The position numbers and the translations under genes are program-made. A stretch of 64,000 nucleotides of DNA from Puia sp. (GTDB lineage Bacteria > Bacteroidota > Bacteroidia > Chitinophagales > Chitinophagaceae), in contig JARLGZ010000235.1 in the NCBI GenBank assembly GCA_031292515.1, positions 1 through 64,000 of the forward strand, in the 5' to 3' direction. Positions within the stretch are counted from its first letter, which is position 1; each line of letters begins with the position of its first letter. Shown here in pieces: positions 8,927-16,730 of the stretch. The notes under the pieces were generated by a model, which did not search any database, had not been told where the DNA came from, and was given only the letters and a program-made list of their open reading frames with translations.

Positions 8927-9789
8927 TATTTAAATTTCTGTTCGAGTTTCATCAGTTGCCTGACCATGAAGAAATAAGCAGTTGTAACTTTTCTGAAGAA
9001 TTTGCTCTTTTCAATAGTCCTCAATGTCTTATACCTGTGGGTAGAAGCATATTCTTTCAATTCCAGGTATTCATACAATTCCGCTTTTAACAATGCAGGC
9101 ACGAACCTGTCGATTACGGCATCGCCGTCCCGCTTCTGAATAGCCTTCATTTCCGGTGAAAGGTTGGCGGAAAAGCCATCCAGGTTATACACCGAAAGGA
9201 TCACCGGTATCTTCTTATATGAATGGCCATGCACTCCCAGTACCAGGAAGAAGAACTCCCAGTCCGCCCCCACGATATTATTTTCACTGTATGGGCCGTA
9301 TTGTTTGAAAAGCGAAGAGTGTATAAACGTACTCTGATGGTTCAGCGTCGTATTTAAAAAAAAGGAATAGGTCAGTTGTTCGGGCGCATACCAAACGGAA
9401 TAGCTATCGGTCTTGCTATCATGTACCCGGATATCGCATGAACAGATCATGGCGCCATCGGTAAGACTGAGCGCCTTATTGATCACATCGTCCCCATCGA
9501 GGTAATCACCGCTATTTAAAAACAAGAGGTATTCTCCCCGGGCAGCGGCTATCCCCTTGTTCATGGCATTGTATATGCCTTTGTCTTTCTCGCTTACCCA
9601 ATAGTCGATCTTATCCTCATTCTCTTTGATTACTTCGGTGCTCCCGTCGGTAGAACCGCCATCGATCACTAAATATTCGAAATCGGCATGCCCTTGGCCG
9701 ACCACACTTTTGACAGTTTTTGACAGTCCAGCCCTATTGTTAAAATTAATAGTGATAACAGAGAGTTTATAACTACCAGGGGGTTTCAC
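8926..9789 (-). CDS. Glycosyltransferase family 2 (WcaE-type)
   Basis: A 287-residue GT2 protein. It reads KLSVITINFNNRAGLSKTVK at the start, YLVIDGGSTDGSTEVI near 40, and KDKGIYNAMNKGIAAARGEY near 75, followed by LLFLNSGDYLDGDDV. The IYNAMNKG block is characteristic of the subgroup related to colanic-acid WcaE. The start is GTG. The gene touches the fucosyltransferase gene and follows the DUF5672 gene by 50 bases. Donor sugar not determined. Confidence 0.88.
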   Translation of the reverse strand: MKPPGSYKLSVITINFNNRAGLSKTVKSVVGQGHADFEYLVIDGGSTDGSTEVIKENEDKIDYWVSEKDKGIYNAMNKGIAAARGEYLLFLNSGDYLDGDDVINKALSLTDGAMICSCDIRVHDSKTDSYSVWYAPEQLTYSFFLNTTLNHQSTFIHSSLFKQYGPYSENNIVGADWEFFFLVLGVHGHSYKKIPVILSVYNLDGFSANLSPEMKAIQKRDGDAVIDRFVPALLKAELYEYLELKEYASTHRYKTLRTIEKSKFFRKVTTAYFFMVRQLMKLEQKFK

Positions 9790-9839
9790 TTTAGATATTT
9801 AACGGTAACAAAGGCCGCATAGGTTACAATTGCCGGGAA

Positions 9840-10616
9840 TCATAGCTTATGCCCGTATGATTCTACAAAAGGTGTCCAAAAATCAAGATCGTATCTCCAC
9901 CATGCATGGCAGCCAAAAGGCAAATCCCGGTTATTCATCTCAAATAAAACGTTCGGGTGTACTTCGAAACTGAATTTAACGGCATCTGTCACGGGAGCAA
10001 CCGAAAAAGAGCTCCTAATCAGCGGCATACAGCGGGTCCAGAAGATGTCTTCCTGCATGTGCACGGAAGAAAACAAAATACTATACGCAGCTTCTCCGGC
10101 CAAAAACCTGGAGAAGCCACCCAACCGTCTTAAAAAATGAAGTCTCTTGACACCCTTTATGAAAGAGGAGACTTTCCTCAAGGAAAACCCCCCGTTACCT
10201 ACGCCTATAATATTAGACTCCTTGCCCGCATTTTGGAAATTTTCGAACCAGGGGGCGCCAATATAATCATACCCTTTTTTACACCAATACTCCAATTCAT
10301 CCCTAAAAACGAAAGCGTCCGGCTGATAGATCAGGATATGATCAAACTCGTCGAACGATTGGTAAAACTCGAGGGACATCAGCAGGGAGTTATACCCCTT
10401 CAATCCCGAGAAAAAGACATCATCGAATGTTTTGGTCTTAATAGTTACACCATTCAATCCCGCGTGCCCGGCATAATCTTCAAAACCTATATTGCCGGGG
10501 CCGATTAAGCAGACAACATGCCTTCCTAATATTTTATAAAGCTGAGTTAACGAGATGATTTCCTTTACTTCAAGAAGATGGAATTCTTTATAGACAGGTA
10601 CTACAATGCAGTTCAT
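9840..10616 (-). CDS. DUF5672 domain protein, putative glycosyltransferase
   Basis: A 258-residue protein matching DUF5672. The most telling block is HILIYQPDAFVFRDELEYW near residue 92, followed by GYDYIGAPWFENF, then GVGNGGFSLRKVSSF near 140. C-terminally it has GCHAWWRYD near 245. DUF5672 proteins commonly sit inside polysaccharide loci and are thought to be GT-like, with D-x-F or D-x-D near the YQPDAF block acting as a possible metal site (inference). The surrounding DNA is more AT-rich than the rest of the window. Six bases separate it from the upstream GT2 gene. Confidence 0.8.
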   Translation of the reverse strand: MNCIVVPVYKEFHLLEVKEIISLTQLYKILGRHVVCLIGPGNIGFEDYAGHAGLNGVTIKTKTFDDVFFSGLKGYNSLLMSLEFYQSFDEFDHILIYQPDAFVFRDELEYWCKKGYDYIGAPWFENFQNAGKESNIIGVGNGGFSLRKVSSFIKGVKRLHFLRRLGGFSRFLAGEAAYSILFSSVHMQEDIFWTRCMPLIRSSFSVAPVTDAVKFSFEVHPNVLFEMNNRDLPFGCHAWWRYDLDFWTPFVESYGHKL

Positions 10617-10622
10617 AGTTCT

Positions 10623-11456
10623 TCACACCCTGTTAAGTATCAGTTTGGCTATCGATTTAATCTTATGAGTCCTAAAAGAAGAAACAATTGCATTCAGTCT
10701 CTGTGCTTCCTCTTTTTCGCTGCTCATTTTCGCGAATATGTCGTCATAACTATCCGAAATGAGGGCCGCGTGTTTTGAAAAAATATATTTCCTGCTCTTC
10801 TTCCAGTTAGGAGTTGAAAGCGTATTGACCATTGAGTTGTTTAATACCCTATAGCTGAAGCCAATCTCTTTGAAATGATAAAAATCACACCCGTTCAGCC
10901 CCAGCCTTACCCATAGTTCCCAGTCTTCGTGCCCCATAGCGGGCATGTTTTCGTCGTAACTTCCGTACAAATCGAACAAGCTCTTCCTGATCAGTGCACA
11001 GGCGTCAAATTGGTTGGTATAAAGTATCTTCCCGATATCATAGTCCTCGACAGCCCATATCCCGTCTTTTTCCCCGAAATACCGAGCGTCCGTGTATACC
11101 ACTCCTATTCCTTCCTCGCCTTCCATGATACCGGCCGCCTTTGCAAAGATCTCGGGAAATATCTTGTTGTCGGCATCCAATGGTAAAATATATTTGCCCC
11201 TGGCCAGCGCCAGCGCATGGTTTCTCGTCTTTGCCAATCCCTGGTTCTCCTGGCGCACTACTTTTACCCGTTCGAGTTCCCCGGCCCGCGAACATTTCAG
11301 CTTCGTAAATTCATCCGTGGAACCGTCGTCGATGATTATCTGTTCTATTTCGAACGGCCAGGAGAAATCATGCACACTTGCCAGCATCTCGTCTAAAAAC
11401 TGTCCGTGATTGTAGCAGGGGGTAATGATTGACAATAAAGGGGCCGCATTCGTCAT
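10623..11456 (-). CDS. Glycosyltransferase family 2
   Basis: A 277-residue GT2 protein. It starts with PLLSIITPCYNHGQFLDEML and has IEQIIIDDGSTDEFTKL near residue 40. The metal site is YILPLDADNKIFPEI near residue 95, and MPAMGHEDWELWVRLGLNG near 165 is the usual ED-type acceptor-loop motif of this subgroup. It lies between the FkbM methyltransferase and DUF5672 genes. Donor not assigned. Confidence 0.88.
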   Translation of the reverse strand: MTNAAPLLSIITPCYNHGQFLDEMLASVHDFSWPFEIEQIIIDDGSTDEFTKLKCSRAGELERVKVVRQENQGLAKTRNHALALARGKYILPLDADNKIFPEIFAKAAGIMEGEEGIGVVYTDARYFGEKDGIWAVEDYDIGKILYTNQFDACALIRKSLFDLYGSYDENMPAMGHEDWELWVRLGLNGCDFYHFKEIGFSYRVLNNSMVNTLSTPNWKKSRKYIFSKHAALISDSYDDIFAKMSSEKEEAQRLNAIVSSFRTHKIKSIAKLILNRV

Positions 11457-11480
11457 CTGTTGAATTACTTATGGTCGATT

Positions 11481-12341
11481 TCAGATATTTTTGTTTCGCG
11501 CGAATGTGGTTTCTCCGTCCGCGAAGAACGAGAATCCTGCTTGTTCAAGTTTGGCTTCAATTTCGCTCCTGCAGTCGAACTCGTCATGAATCTCCAACGC
11601 AATGAATCTTACATGAGAGCCAAGCAAATGAACAAACTCCTCATTTTCAAACAGCTTCTTCTCACTTCCTTCTATGTCTATTTTGAAAATATCAATCGTT
11701 CCGAAGTCGATGGATTCCAAAATGCCTCGAAGGGTCGTAACAGGAACGCTCTCGCCTTCCTCTATATTGGCGGCCACAGCCTTGGACCAATTATTGCCAT
11801 CCCTGAAATTGCTGTGTAAGAATATCTTCTCATTTGCATCGACCCACAATGCTCCATTCAGACAAATACATTTGCCCAAAAGGTTGTTTAAAGCGATATT
11901 TTTTGACAGGATTCTGAAGTTCTCCTTGTCCGGCTCGATTAAAATGATTTTCTCCGTTTTTTTAAAATACCCGGAAAGGTATATGGATGTCAACGCGATA
12001 TTTGCCCCGGCGTCTACTATCACCTTTATCTTTTCCTGCTCGAAAAAGTCGGAGACAAGCTTTATAAGCGATCTGTACTCATGCTCCTCAAATACCTGCC
12101 TTAAAACGTGCTTGTCGCTTGTAAAAACCCTTATTAAGAATCTATAGTTGCCAAAACCCTCCCTTCCCCTGACACAAATGCTATTGTCCCTTTTAACCCT
12201 GCTGATCTTGTAACCCCTTTGCATCAGCTCCCCGACTTCGCTGCTGATAGGCAAATACTTCTTTTTATAATGTAACCCGAAATAAATTTTGTCGAAGATA
12301 TTGCCCGCGATATTAAAATACCCTCTTAAAGCAGCGTACAT
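11481..12341 (-). CDS. FkbM family methyltransferase
   Basis: A 286-residue SAM-dependent methyltransferase. The SAM-binding motif KVIVDAGANIALTSIYLSG lies near residue 110, KIILIEPDKENFRILSKN near 135, and TIDIFKIDIEGSEKKLF near 220. These are the three landmarks of FkbM proteins, which O-methylate sugars or polyketides. In a polysaccharide operon the likely target is a hydroxyl of a glycan residue. The codons are AT-rich compared with the flanking export genes. It is one base from the next methyltransferase gene. Confidence 0.88.
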   Translation of the reverse strand: MYAALRGYFNIAGNIFDKIYFGLHYKKKYLPISSEVGELMQRGYKISRVKRDNSICVRGREGFGNYRFLIRVFTSDKHVLRQVFEEHEYRSLIKLVSDFFEQEKIKVIVDAGANIALTSIYLSGYFKKTEKIILIEPDKENFRILSKNIALNNLLGKCICLNGALWVDANEKIFLHSNFRDGNNWSKAVAANIEEGESVPVTTLRGILESIDFGTIDIFKIDIEGSEKKLFENEEFVHLLGSHVRFIALEIHDEFDCRSEIEAKLEQAGFSFFADGETTFARNKNI

Positions 12342-12342
12342 C

Positions 12343-13017
12343 TTAATTAATTTCTTTTCTCAATATCGAAATCATATCATAGGAAACCTCAATGGGGATT
12401 TCAAACCTTCGCAGGTAAGGGATGCGCCTTATGGTCTTGTTCCATCGCACAATGGAGTTGATCTTATCATCCGATACTTCATAGTTGTAAGACCTGCCGG
12501 GAATGGTCTTGCAAAGAGGATCTTTGCGTAACAGTTGCTCTATTTCAAGAGACTCGAACAGGGAAAACTCCTTCTTTACATTCAGGTGGTTCGCCAGCGC
12601 ATCCATTCCGCTCGGGAATATCCTCCAGCAGTCGATCGGTGCTTCATGATAAGGCCAGCTCACAGGGTTAATCGTAATAATCAACCCGTTCTTTTTGGTA
12701 ACTCTTTTTAATTCTTCCAGCCACACCCATATTTTCTCCACGTGTTCTATGACTTGTCCGGACAATACTATATCATAGCTGTCGGCATCAATAGGGAAAC
12801 TATAAGGAGAAGTCAGCCTGTATGTCAGGTTATTTACCGAAGAATTTATAAATGTAGTATCTGCAAAATCAATAGTGTGCCAAACGATTGTCGGATTATT
12901 TATTACTTTTTGAAAAGCCGATGGAAGACCGGCCGGCCCGATTTCAAGCACCTTTATGTTGTCCTTAAAATGTAAGGCGCCGTATCTTTTAAAAAGGAGT
13001 TCGCTGTTTAAATGCAT
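12343..13017 (-). CDS. Class I SAM-dependent methyltransferase
   Basis: About 224 residues. KVLEIGPAGLPSAFQKV near residue 24 is a motif I-like loop. YDIVLSGQVIEHVEKIWVW near residue 85 and KKNGLIITINPVSWPYHE near 110 match motifs II-III of methyltransferase type-11 proteins. PIDCWRIFPSGMDAL is often seen in methyltransferases of O-antigen loci. It probably methylates a sugar of the exported glycan or its terminal residue. The substrate is not readable. One base separates it from the FkbM gene, so the pair is co-translated. Confidence 0.82.
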   Translation of the reverse strand: MHLNSELLFKRYGALHFKDNIKVLEIGPAGLPSAFQKVINNPTIVWHTIDFADTTFINSSVNNLTYRLTSPYSFPIDADSYDIVLSGQVIEHVEKIWVWLEELKRVTKKNGLIITINPVSWPYHEAPIDCWRIFPSGMDALANHLNVKKEFSLFESLEIEQLLRKDPLCKTIPGRSYNYEVSDDKINSIVRWNKTIRRIPYLRRFEIPIEVSYDMISILRKEIN

Positions 13018-13033
13018 ATAAACTTATTAAGTC

Positions 13034-13747
13034 TTACTTGATCCGCTTCAGAAATCCTTTTGGATTGTATGTAAGATGATATCTTTCGCAATTATCGTCG
13101 ATTTCAAAATGATCGACTGTTTTAAGAAACTTCAACGTTGCCATTAATGGTCCTGAATGCCCCCCAATACCCTCACTGCTTTCAAACAAATCAATTATGC
13201 CATCCTCAACAATAAAATAGCTCCCGACACTTACCAGTCCGGAATAGGCTACAAGGTTATCGTACACGCTTTGTTCAGTGTGATCGGCATCGTGAATTAC
13301 CATTACTTTTTTACCTTCACACAAAGAAGTTACCTTATTAACAATGTCAGCCGATAAACTATCGCCGGTGAATTCGGTGATTCTGTTATGTTTTACTTTA
13401 TAATTTTCTCGACTGATATCAAGAGAGAAAATCTCACCTTTCCCGATAATGTCTAATAAATTTGCGATGAACATAGTACTGCCTCCGTTAGCACTGCCGA
13501 TTTCAACAATTATGTCTGGCTTTATGAAATAAATTAATTCCTGGTAAATCCATAAATCCATAGGATTTTTTAAAATCCTTACTCCCATCCAAAACATCTT
13601 ATCAAAAACAATATCCTTATGATGATATATTAACCAGTTTTTTAGAGTCTGACCATACTTGGTTTTATAGAATTCCCTGACTGCAGAGATATCTAAATTC
13701 TTATTCACGTTGGTGAAATCCTTTTTTGGAAATAACTTGTTTAGCAT
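13034..13747 (-). CDS. CmcI/cephalosporin-hydroxylase-type methyltransferase
   Basis: A 237-residue protein with WIYQELIYFIKPDIIVEIG near residue 68 and SANGGSTMFIANLLDIIGKG after it, then IFSLDIS and KKVMVIHDADHTEQSVYDN near 150. This arrangement is typical of the CmcI / rhamnosyl O-methyltransferase family. Members in polysaccharide operons methylate deoxysugars, so a methylated rhamnose- or fucose-like sugar is possible (inference). The gene is strikingly AT-rich, which suggests acquisition from another source. It is the third of three consecutive methyltransferase genes next to the ABC exporter. Confidence 0.78.
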   Translation of the reverse strand: MLNKLFPKKDFTNVNKNLDISAVREFYKTKYGQTLKNWLIYHHKDIVFDKMFWMGVRILKNPMDLWIYQELIYFIKPDIIVEIGSANGGSTMFIANLLDIIGKGEIFSLDISRENYKVKHNRITEFTGDSLSADIVNKVTSLCEGKKVMVIHDADHTEQSVYDNLVAYSGLVSVGSYFIVEDGIIDLFESSEGIGGHSGPLMATLKFLKTVDHFEIDDNCERYHLTYNPKGFLKRIK

Positions 13748-13785
13748 TTTTTCTTATTTAAGAATTTTATTTGACTAAAGATTTT

Positions 13786-15045
13786 TTATTTGGTTTCCCA
13801 TTCACAATCTTCAAGATAAGTACAAGTATTGGGCTCCCACTTGTAATCCCTCTGTCTCGTAAAAATATCAACTTCAAAATTACAAACCCCGTCTAAAGTC
13901 TGCAAAATCGTATTGCCCGCGTTATCGGCGAACGTTAGTCTAAGATAGTAGGAGCCGATATACAATCTGAATTTCGGGATCGTACAAATCAGCTTATTGA
14001 TCCCCGCTTCTCTGAATACCGGTCTATCGGAGTTGAAAACCCAACAATGAACGATAGGCATATCCAGGTTGTTCATTACCTGGAATGCAAAAGCTCCGTT
14101 TTTCAAGGGTTGAGGCAGAAAAAACTCGAATTCGAGGGTGAGCGGCTCCCCGCATATATGCGTGAAGTTAGGTTCCGAGGTCCTGACCATCGCCTTGCGA
14201 ATCCTGGGAACGTTGGAATCCGATTCATCCAGGTACATTCCCTTATTCCCCTTATTGTATTCAAGATATTTCTTTATCACTTCGGGCGTGGAAGAGAAGT
14301 CGACAAGACGGCCCTTGTCGAGAAATACCGACTTCTTTGTGAGGGTTGTTATAGCCTGGATATTGTGACTAACGAATAACACGGTTCTTCCCTCCGCCTT
14401 GCTTAAATCGCCCATTTTCCCCAGACATTTCTTCTGAAACTCCGAGTCGCCGACTGCCAGGACCTCATCTACGATGAGGATTTCAGACTCAAGATGCGCG
14501 GCCACTCCAAAAGCCAGTCTGACGTACATCCCCGACGAATATCGTTTTACCGGCGTATCAATATACCTCTCCACCCCTGCAAAGTCAACTATTTCATCAA
14601 ATTTTCGCCTGATCTCGGTCTTCGTCATTCCAAGTATGGCCCCGTTCAGGAAAATATTATCTCTTCCGCTTAGCTCCGGATGGAAGCCGGTCCCTACTTC
14701 CAATAAGCTTGCCACACGGCCCTTGATCTTTATATTTCCCTTTGTAGGAGTCGTGGTCCGGCTCAGTATTTTCAACAAGGTGCTTTTCCCGGCGCCATTT
14801 CTGCCAATGATTCCCAGCACCTGGCCTTGTTTGACTTCAAAACTGATATTCCTGAGGGCCCAAACATAATTACTATTACCTTTTTGTGTGCGCTCGTTTT
14901 CTTCCCCGATCCGCAAGTATGGGTCTTCCTTTCCTCTTAACCTATACCACCAACGATTGATATCATGGGATAATGTGCCCGTTCCGACTTCGCCCAAACG
15001 GTATTGTTTTGACAAATCTTCTATGTGTAGAACCGTATCGCTCAT
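13786..15045 (-). CDS. wzt: Polysaccharide ABC transporter ATP-binding protein with C-terminal glycan-binding domain (Wzt type)
   Basis: A 419-residue ATPase that powers export of a lipid-linked polysaccharide. Walker A GIIGRNGAGKSTLLKIL lies near residue 83, with the family loop VGTGFHPELSGRDNIFLNG after it. The signature is YSSGMYVRLAFG near 167 and Walker B is ILIVDEVLAVGD near 187. Residues from about 265 to the end form an extra domain, as in Wzt proteins of E. coli O8/O9a, where it recognises a capped chain end. The adjacent methyltransferases fit such capping (inference). The partner permease is encoded just upstream. Confidence 0.92.
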   Translation of the reverse strand: MSDTVLHIEDLSKQYRLGEVGTGTLSHDINRWWYRLRGKEDPYLRIGEENERTQKGNSNYVWALRNISFEVKQGQVLGIIGRNGAGKSTLLKILSRTTTPTKGNIKIKGRVASLLEVGTGFHPELSGRDNIFLNGAILGMTKTEIRRKFDEIVDFAGVERYIDTPVKRYSSGMYVRLAFGVAAHLESEILIVDEVLAVGDSEFQKKCLGKMGDLSKAEGRTVLFVSHNIQAITTLTKKSVFLDKGRLVDFSSTPEVIKKYLEYNKGNKGMYLDESDSNVPRIRKAMVRTSEPNFTHICGEPLTLEFEFFLPQPLKNGAFAFQVMNNLDMPIVHCWVFNSDRPVFREAGINKLICTIPKFRLYIGSYYLRLTFADNAGNTILQTLDGVCNFEVDIFTRQRDYKWEPNTCTYLEDCEWETK

Positions 15046-15117
15046 GAATGATATATATTTTTTTGGGATTGCCCCCTGTCAGAATGTCTTTTTTATCTGT
15101 AAATGATACCTGTTGTT

Positions 15118-15978
15118 TTAAACGGTGTCCATGAACGACCTTTCCGTCTGGCTGAATATGAGGATCCCTACCAACAAACTGATCACCATGAATAGTATGC
15201 TATACCCCAATGTTGACAGGGTAAAATGCCCTGTACCGAACAAGGCATAGCGAAAAGCTTCCGTAACGGGCGTAAGAGGGTTTGAGACGATAACCCATCT
15301 GTACTTTTTACCCATCAGATAAGATAAAGGATAGACGATCGGCGTGGCATACATCAGCAATTGTACTCCAAAACCGACAAGGATGGAAAGGTCGCGATAC
15401 TTGGTCGTTAAGGAAGACAAAATAATTCCCAGGCCGAGGCCGATGCCCCCCATGATAACGACCAGCAGGGGTATAAGAAGCCAGTTCAAACCAAAATGAA
15501 TTGGGTAGTTGTGGAAGTGATACCAAATCATCATAACCAGCAAAAGAAAAAATTGAATGCCGAAACGCACGATATTGGATAAAACAACCGAAAGGGGTAT
15601 AATAAGACGCGGGAAATATACTTTCCCGAAGATTCCGGAGTTTGTCACAAAGGTGCTGGAAGTGCTGGTAAAACACACGGAAAAATAGTTCCAGATGGTG
15701 ATCCCTGACATATAAAACAAGACAGGCTGAATGCCATCGGTCGGAATATTTGCAATTTTGCCGAATACCAACAGGAACATGATGGTAGTCATTATCGGTT
15801 GGATCAGGTTCCAGATCGGGCCAAAAATAGTTTGCTTATATTGGGCCACAAAATCCCTCTTTACGAATTGAGCTAATAAATCCCGATACTGCCACAGGTC
15901 TTTCAGGTGCAGGTCGAATAAGCTGGCCTTTGGCTTGATCACGAGGTCCCAATGCGTTTTATCCGTATGCTGTGTCAT
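15118..15978 (-). CDS. wzm: Polysaccharide ABC transporter permease (Wzm type)
   Basis: About 286 residues with six predicted helices, the usual size for Wzm/TagG permeases. The N-terminal amphipathic region LKDLWQYRDLLAQFVKRDF leads into AQYKQTIFGPIWNLIQPI, the hallmark of the family. Helices follow at IMFLLVFGKIA, IRFGIQFFLLLVMMI and VIMGGIGLGLGIILSSLT, with a YATPIVYPLSYL loop. I chose the ATG at 15978; a TTG four codons earlier is possible. It pairs with the downstream ATPase to move the glycan across the inner membrane. The intergenic gap to wzt is 72 bases. Confidence 0.92.
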   Translation of the reverse strand: MTQHTDKTHWDLVIKPKASLFDLHLKDLWQYRDLLAQFVKRDFVAQYKQTIFGPIWNLIQPIMTTIMFLLVFGKIANIPTDGIQPVLFYMSGITIWNYFSVCFTSTSSTFVTNSGIFGKVYFPRLIIPLSVVLSNIVRFGIQFFLLLVMMIWYHFHNYPIHFGLNWLLIPLLVVIMGGIGLGLGIILSSLTTKYRDLSILVGFGVQLLMYATPIVYPLSYLMGKKYRWVIVSNPLTPVTEAFRYALFGTGHFTLSTLGYSILFMVISLLVGILIFSQTERSFMDTV

Positions 15979-16019
15979 AATAATTTTCAAATAAAGTAAG
16001 ATGGATTTGTCCCGGAGTT

Positions 16020-16676
16020 CTATTTGGGGACCGTAAATCTTATAACGTCGTCCCTGATTTCCATATGATAGGCCGGATTCTTTCTGGTCATATATTGCTC
16101 CAGATCCCCGATTGCGGGATAATCCCCGTCACCTTTAAAAAGCCTTGCATCATCGATGAGTAAAATATGACTTGTCGAACCGTCCTTGAAAATGGCATCC
16201 AGCTCTTCAAATACAGGACAAACTTTTTCACCCAACGCTGTCACGCCAGCCGAATAATGTCCGTCCAGCCAGAATATGGCAGGCCCAGTTAACCGGGGAA
16301 CCAACTCTAACAATACTTTTCCGCTATCTCCCTGCAGAATTTCAATATGCCGGTATGGTTCAAATCTTTTTTTTGCCTGTTCCCAAAGATCCAGGCCCAG
16401 TTCGATACTATATACCCCCGAAAAGTTGTCTTTCTGGGCCATTACCATATCGCCATAATAAGTGCCCGTTTCCACCAATATCTTTATACCGGATTTCTGT
16501 TGATATTCTTCAATAACCGCCTGCTTAAGGGCATGCGGGGGAGGGAGGGGGCTGCCTTCGCTTCTCCATTTTTTTATAAGTTGATTTCTCCGGCCCGTCC
16601 TATAGGCGGCCTTGATCTGTCGCTGCAACCCGGCTGGCAATGCCCGAACGACTGATTTTGCGAATTCCTTAATCAA
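16020..16676 (-). CDS. Class I methyltransferase-like protein
   Basis: A protein of about 218 residues. ILVETGTYYGDMVMAQK near residue 68 resembles a SAM-binding loop. GVYSIELGLDLWEQAKKRF near 90 and IEILQGDSGKVLLELVP near 112 resemble the next two strands, and PAIFWLDGHYSAG near 131 and HILLIDDARLFKGDGDYP near 160 complete a Rossmann-like methyltransferase shape. The substrate is unknown. There is no clear ATG; the first usable start is TTG at 16676. It lies between the Wzc-like kinase and the ABC permease, so it could modify the glycan before export, but this is contextual only. Confidence 0.72.
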   Translation of the reverse strand: MIKEFAKSVVRALPAGLQRQIKAAYRTGRRNQLIKKWRSEGSPLPPPHALKQAVIEEYQQKSGIKILVETGTYYGDMVMAQKDNFSGVYSIELGLDLWEQAKKRFEPYRHIEILQGDSGKVLLELVPRLTGPAIFWLDGHYSAGVTALGEKVCPVFEELDAIFKDGSTSHILLIDDARLFKGDGDYPAIGDLEQYMTRKNPAYHMEIRDDVIRFTVPK

Positions 16677-16730
16677 AATAATAGTTTTATAAAGGTTGTC
16701 TAAAATTTGTCATTCCCCTTCCGCACCATA

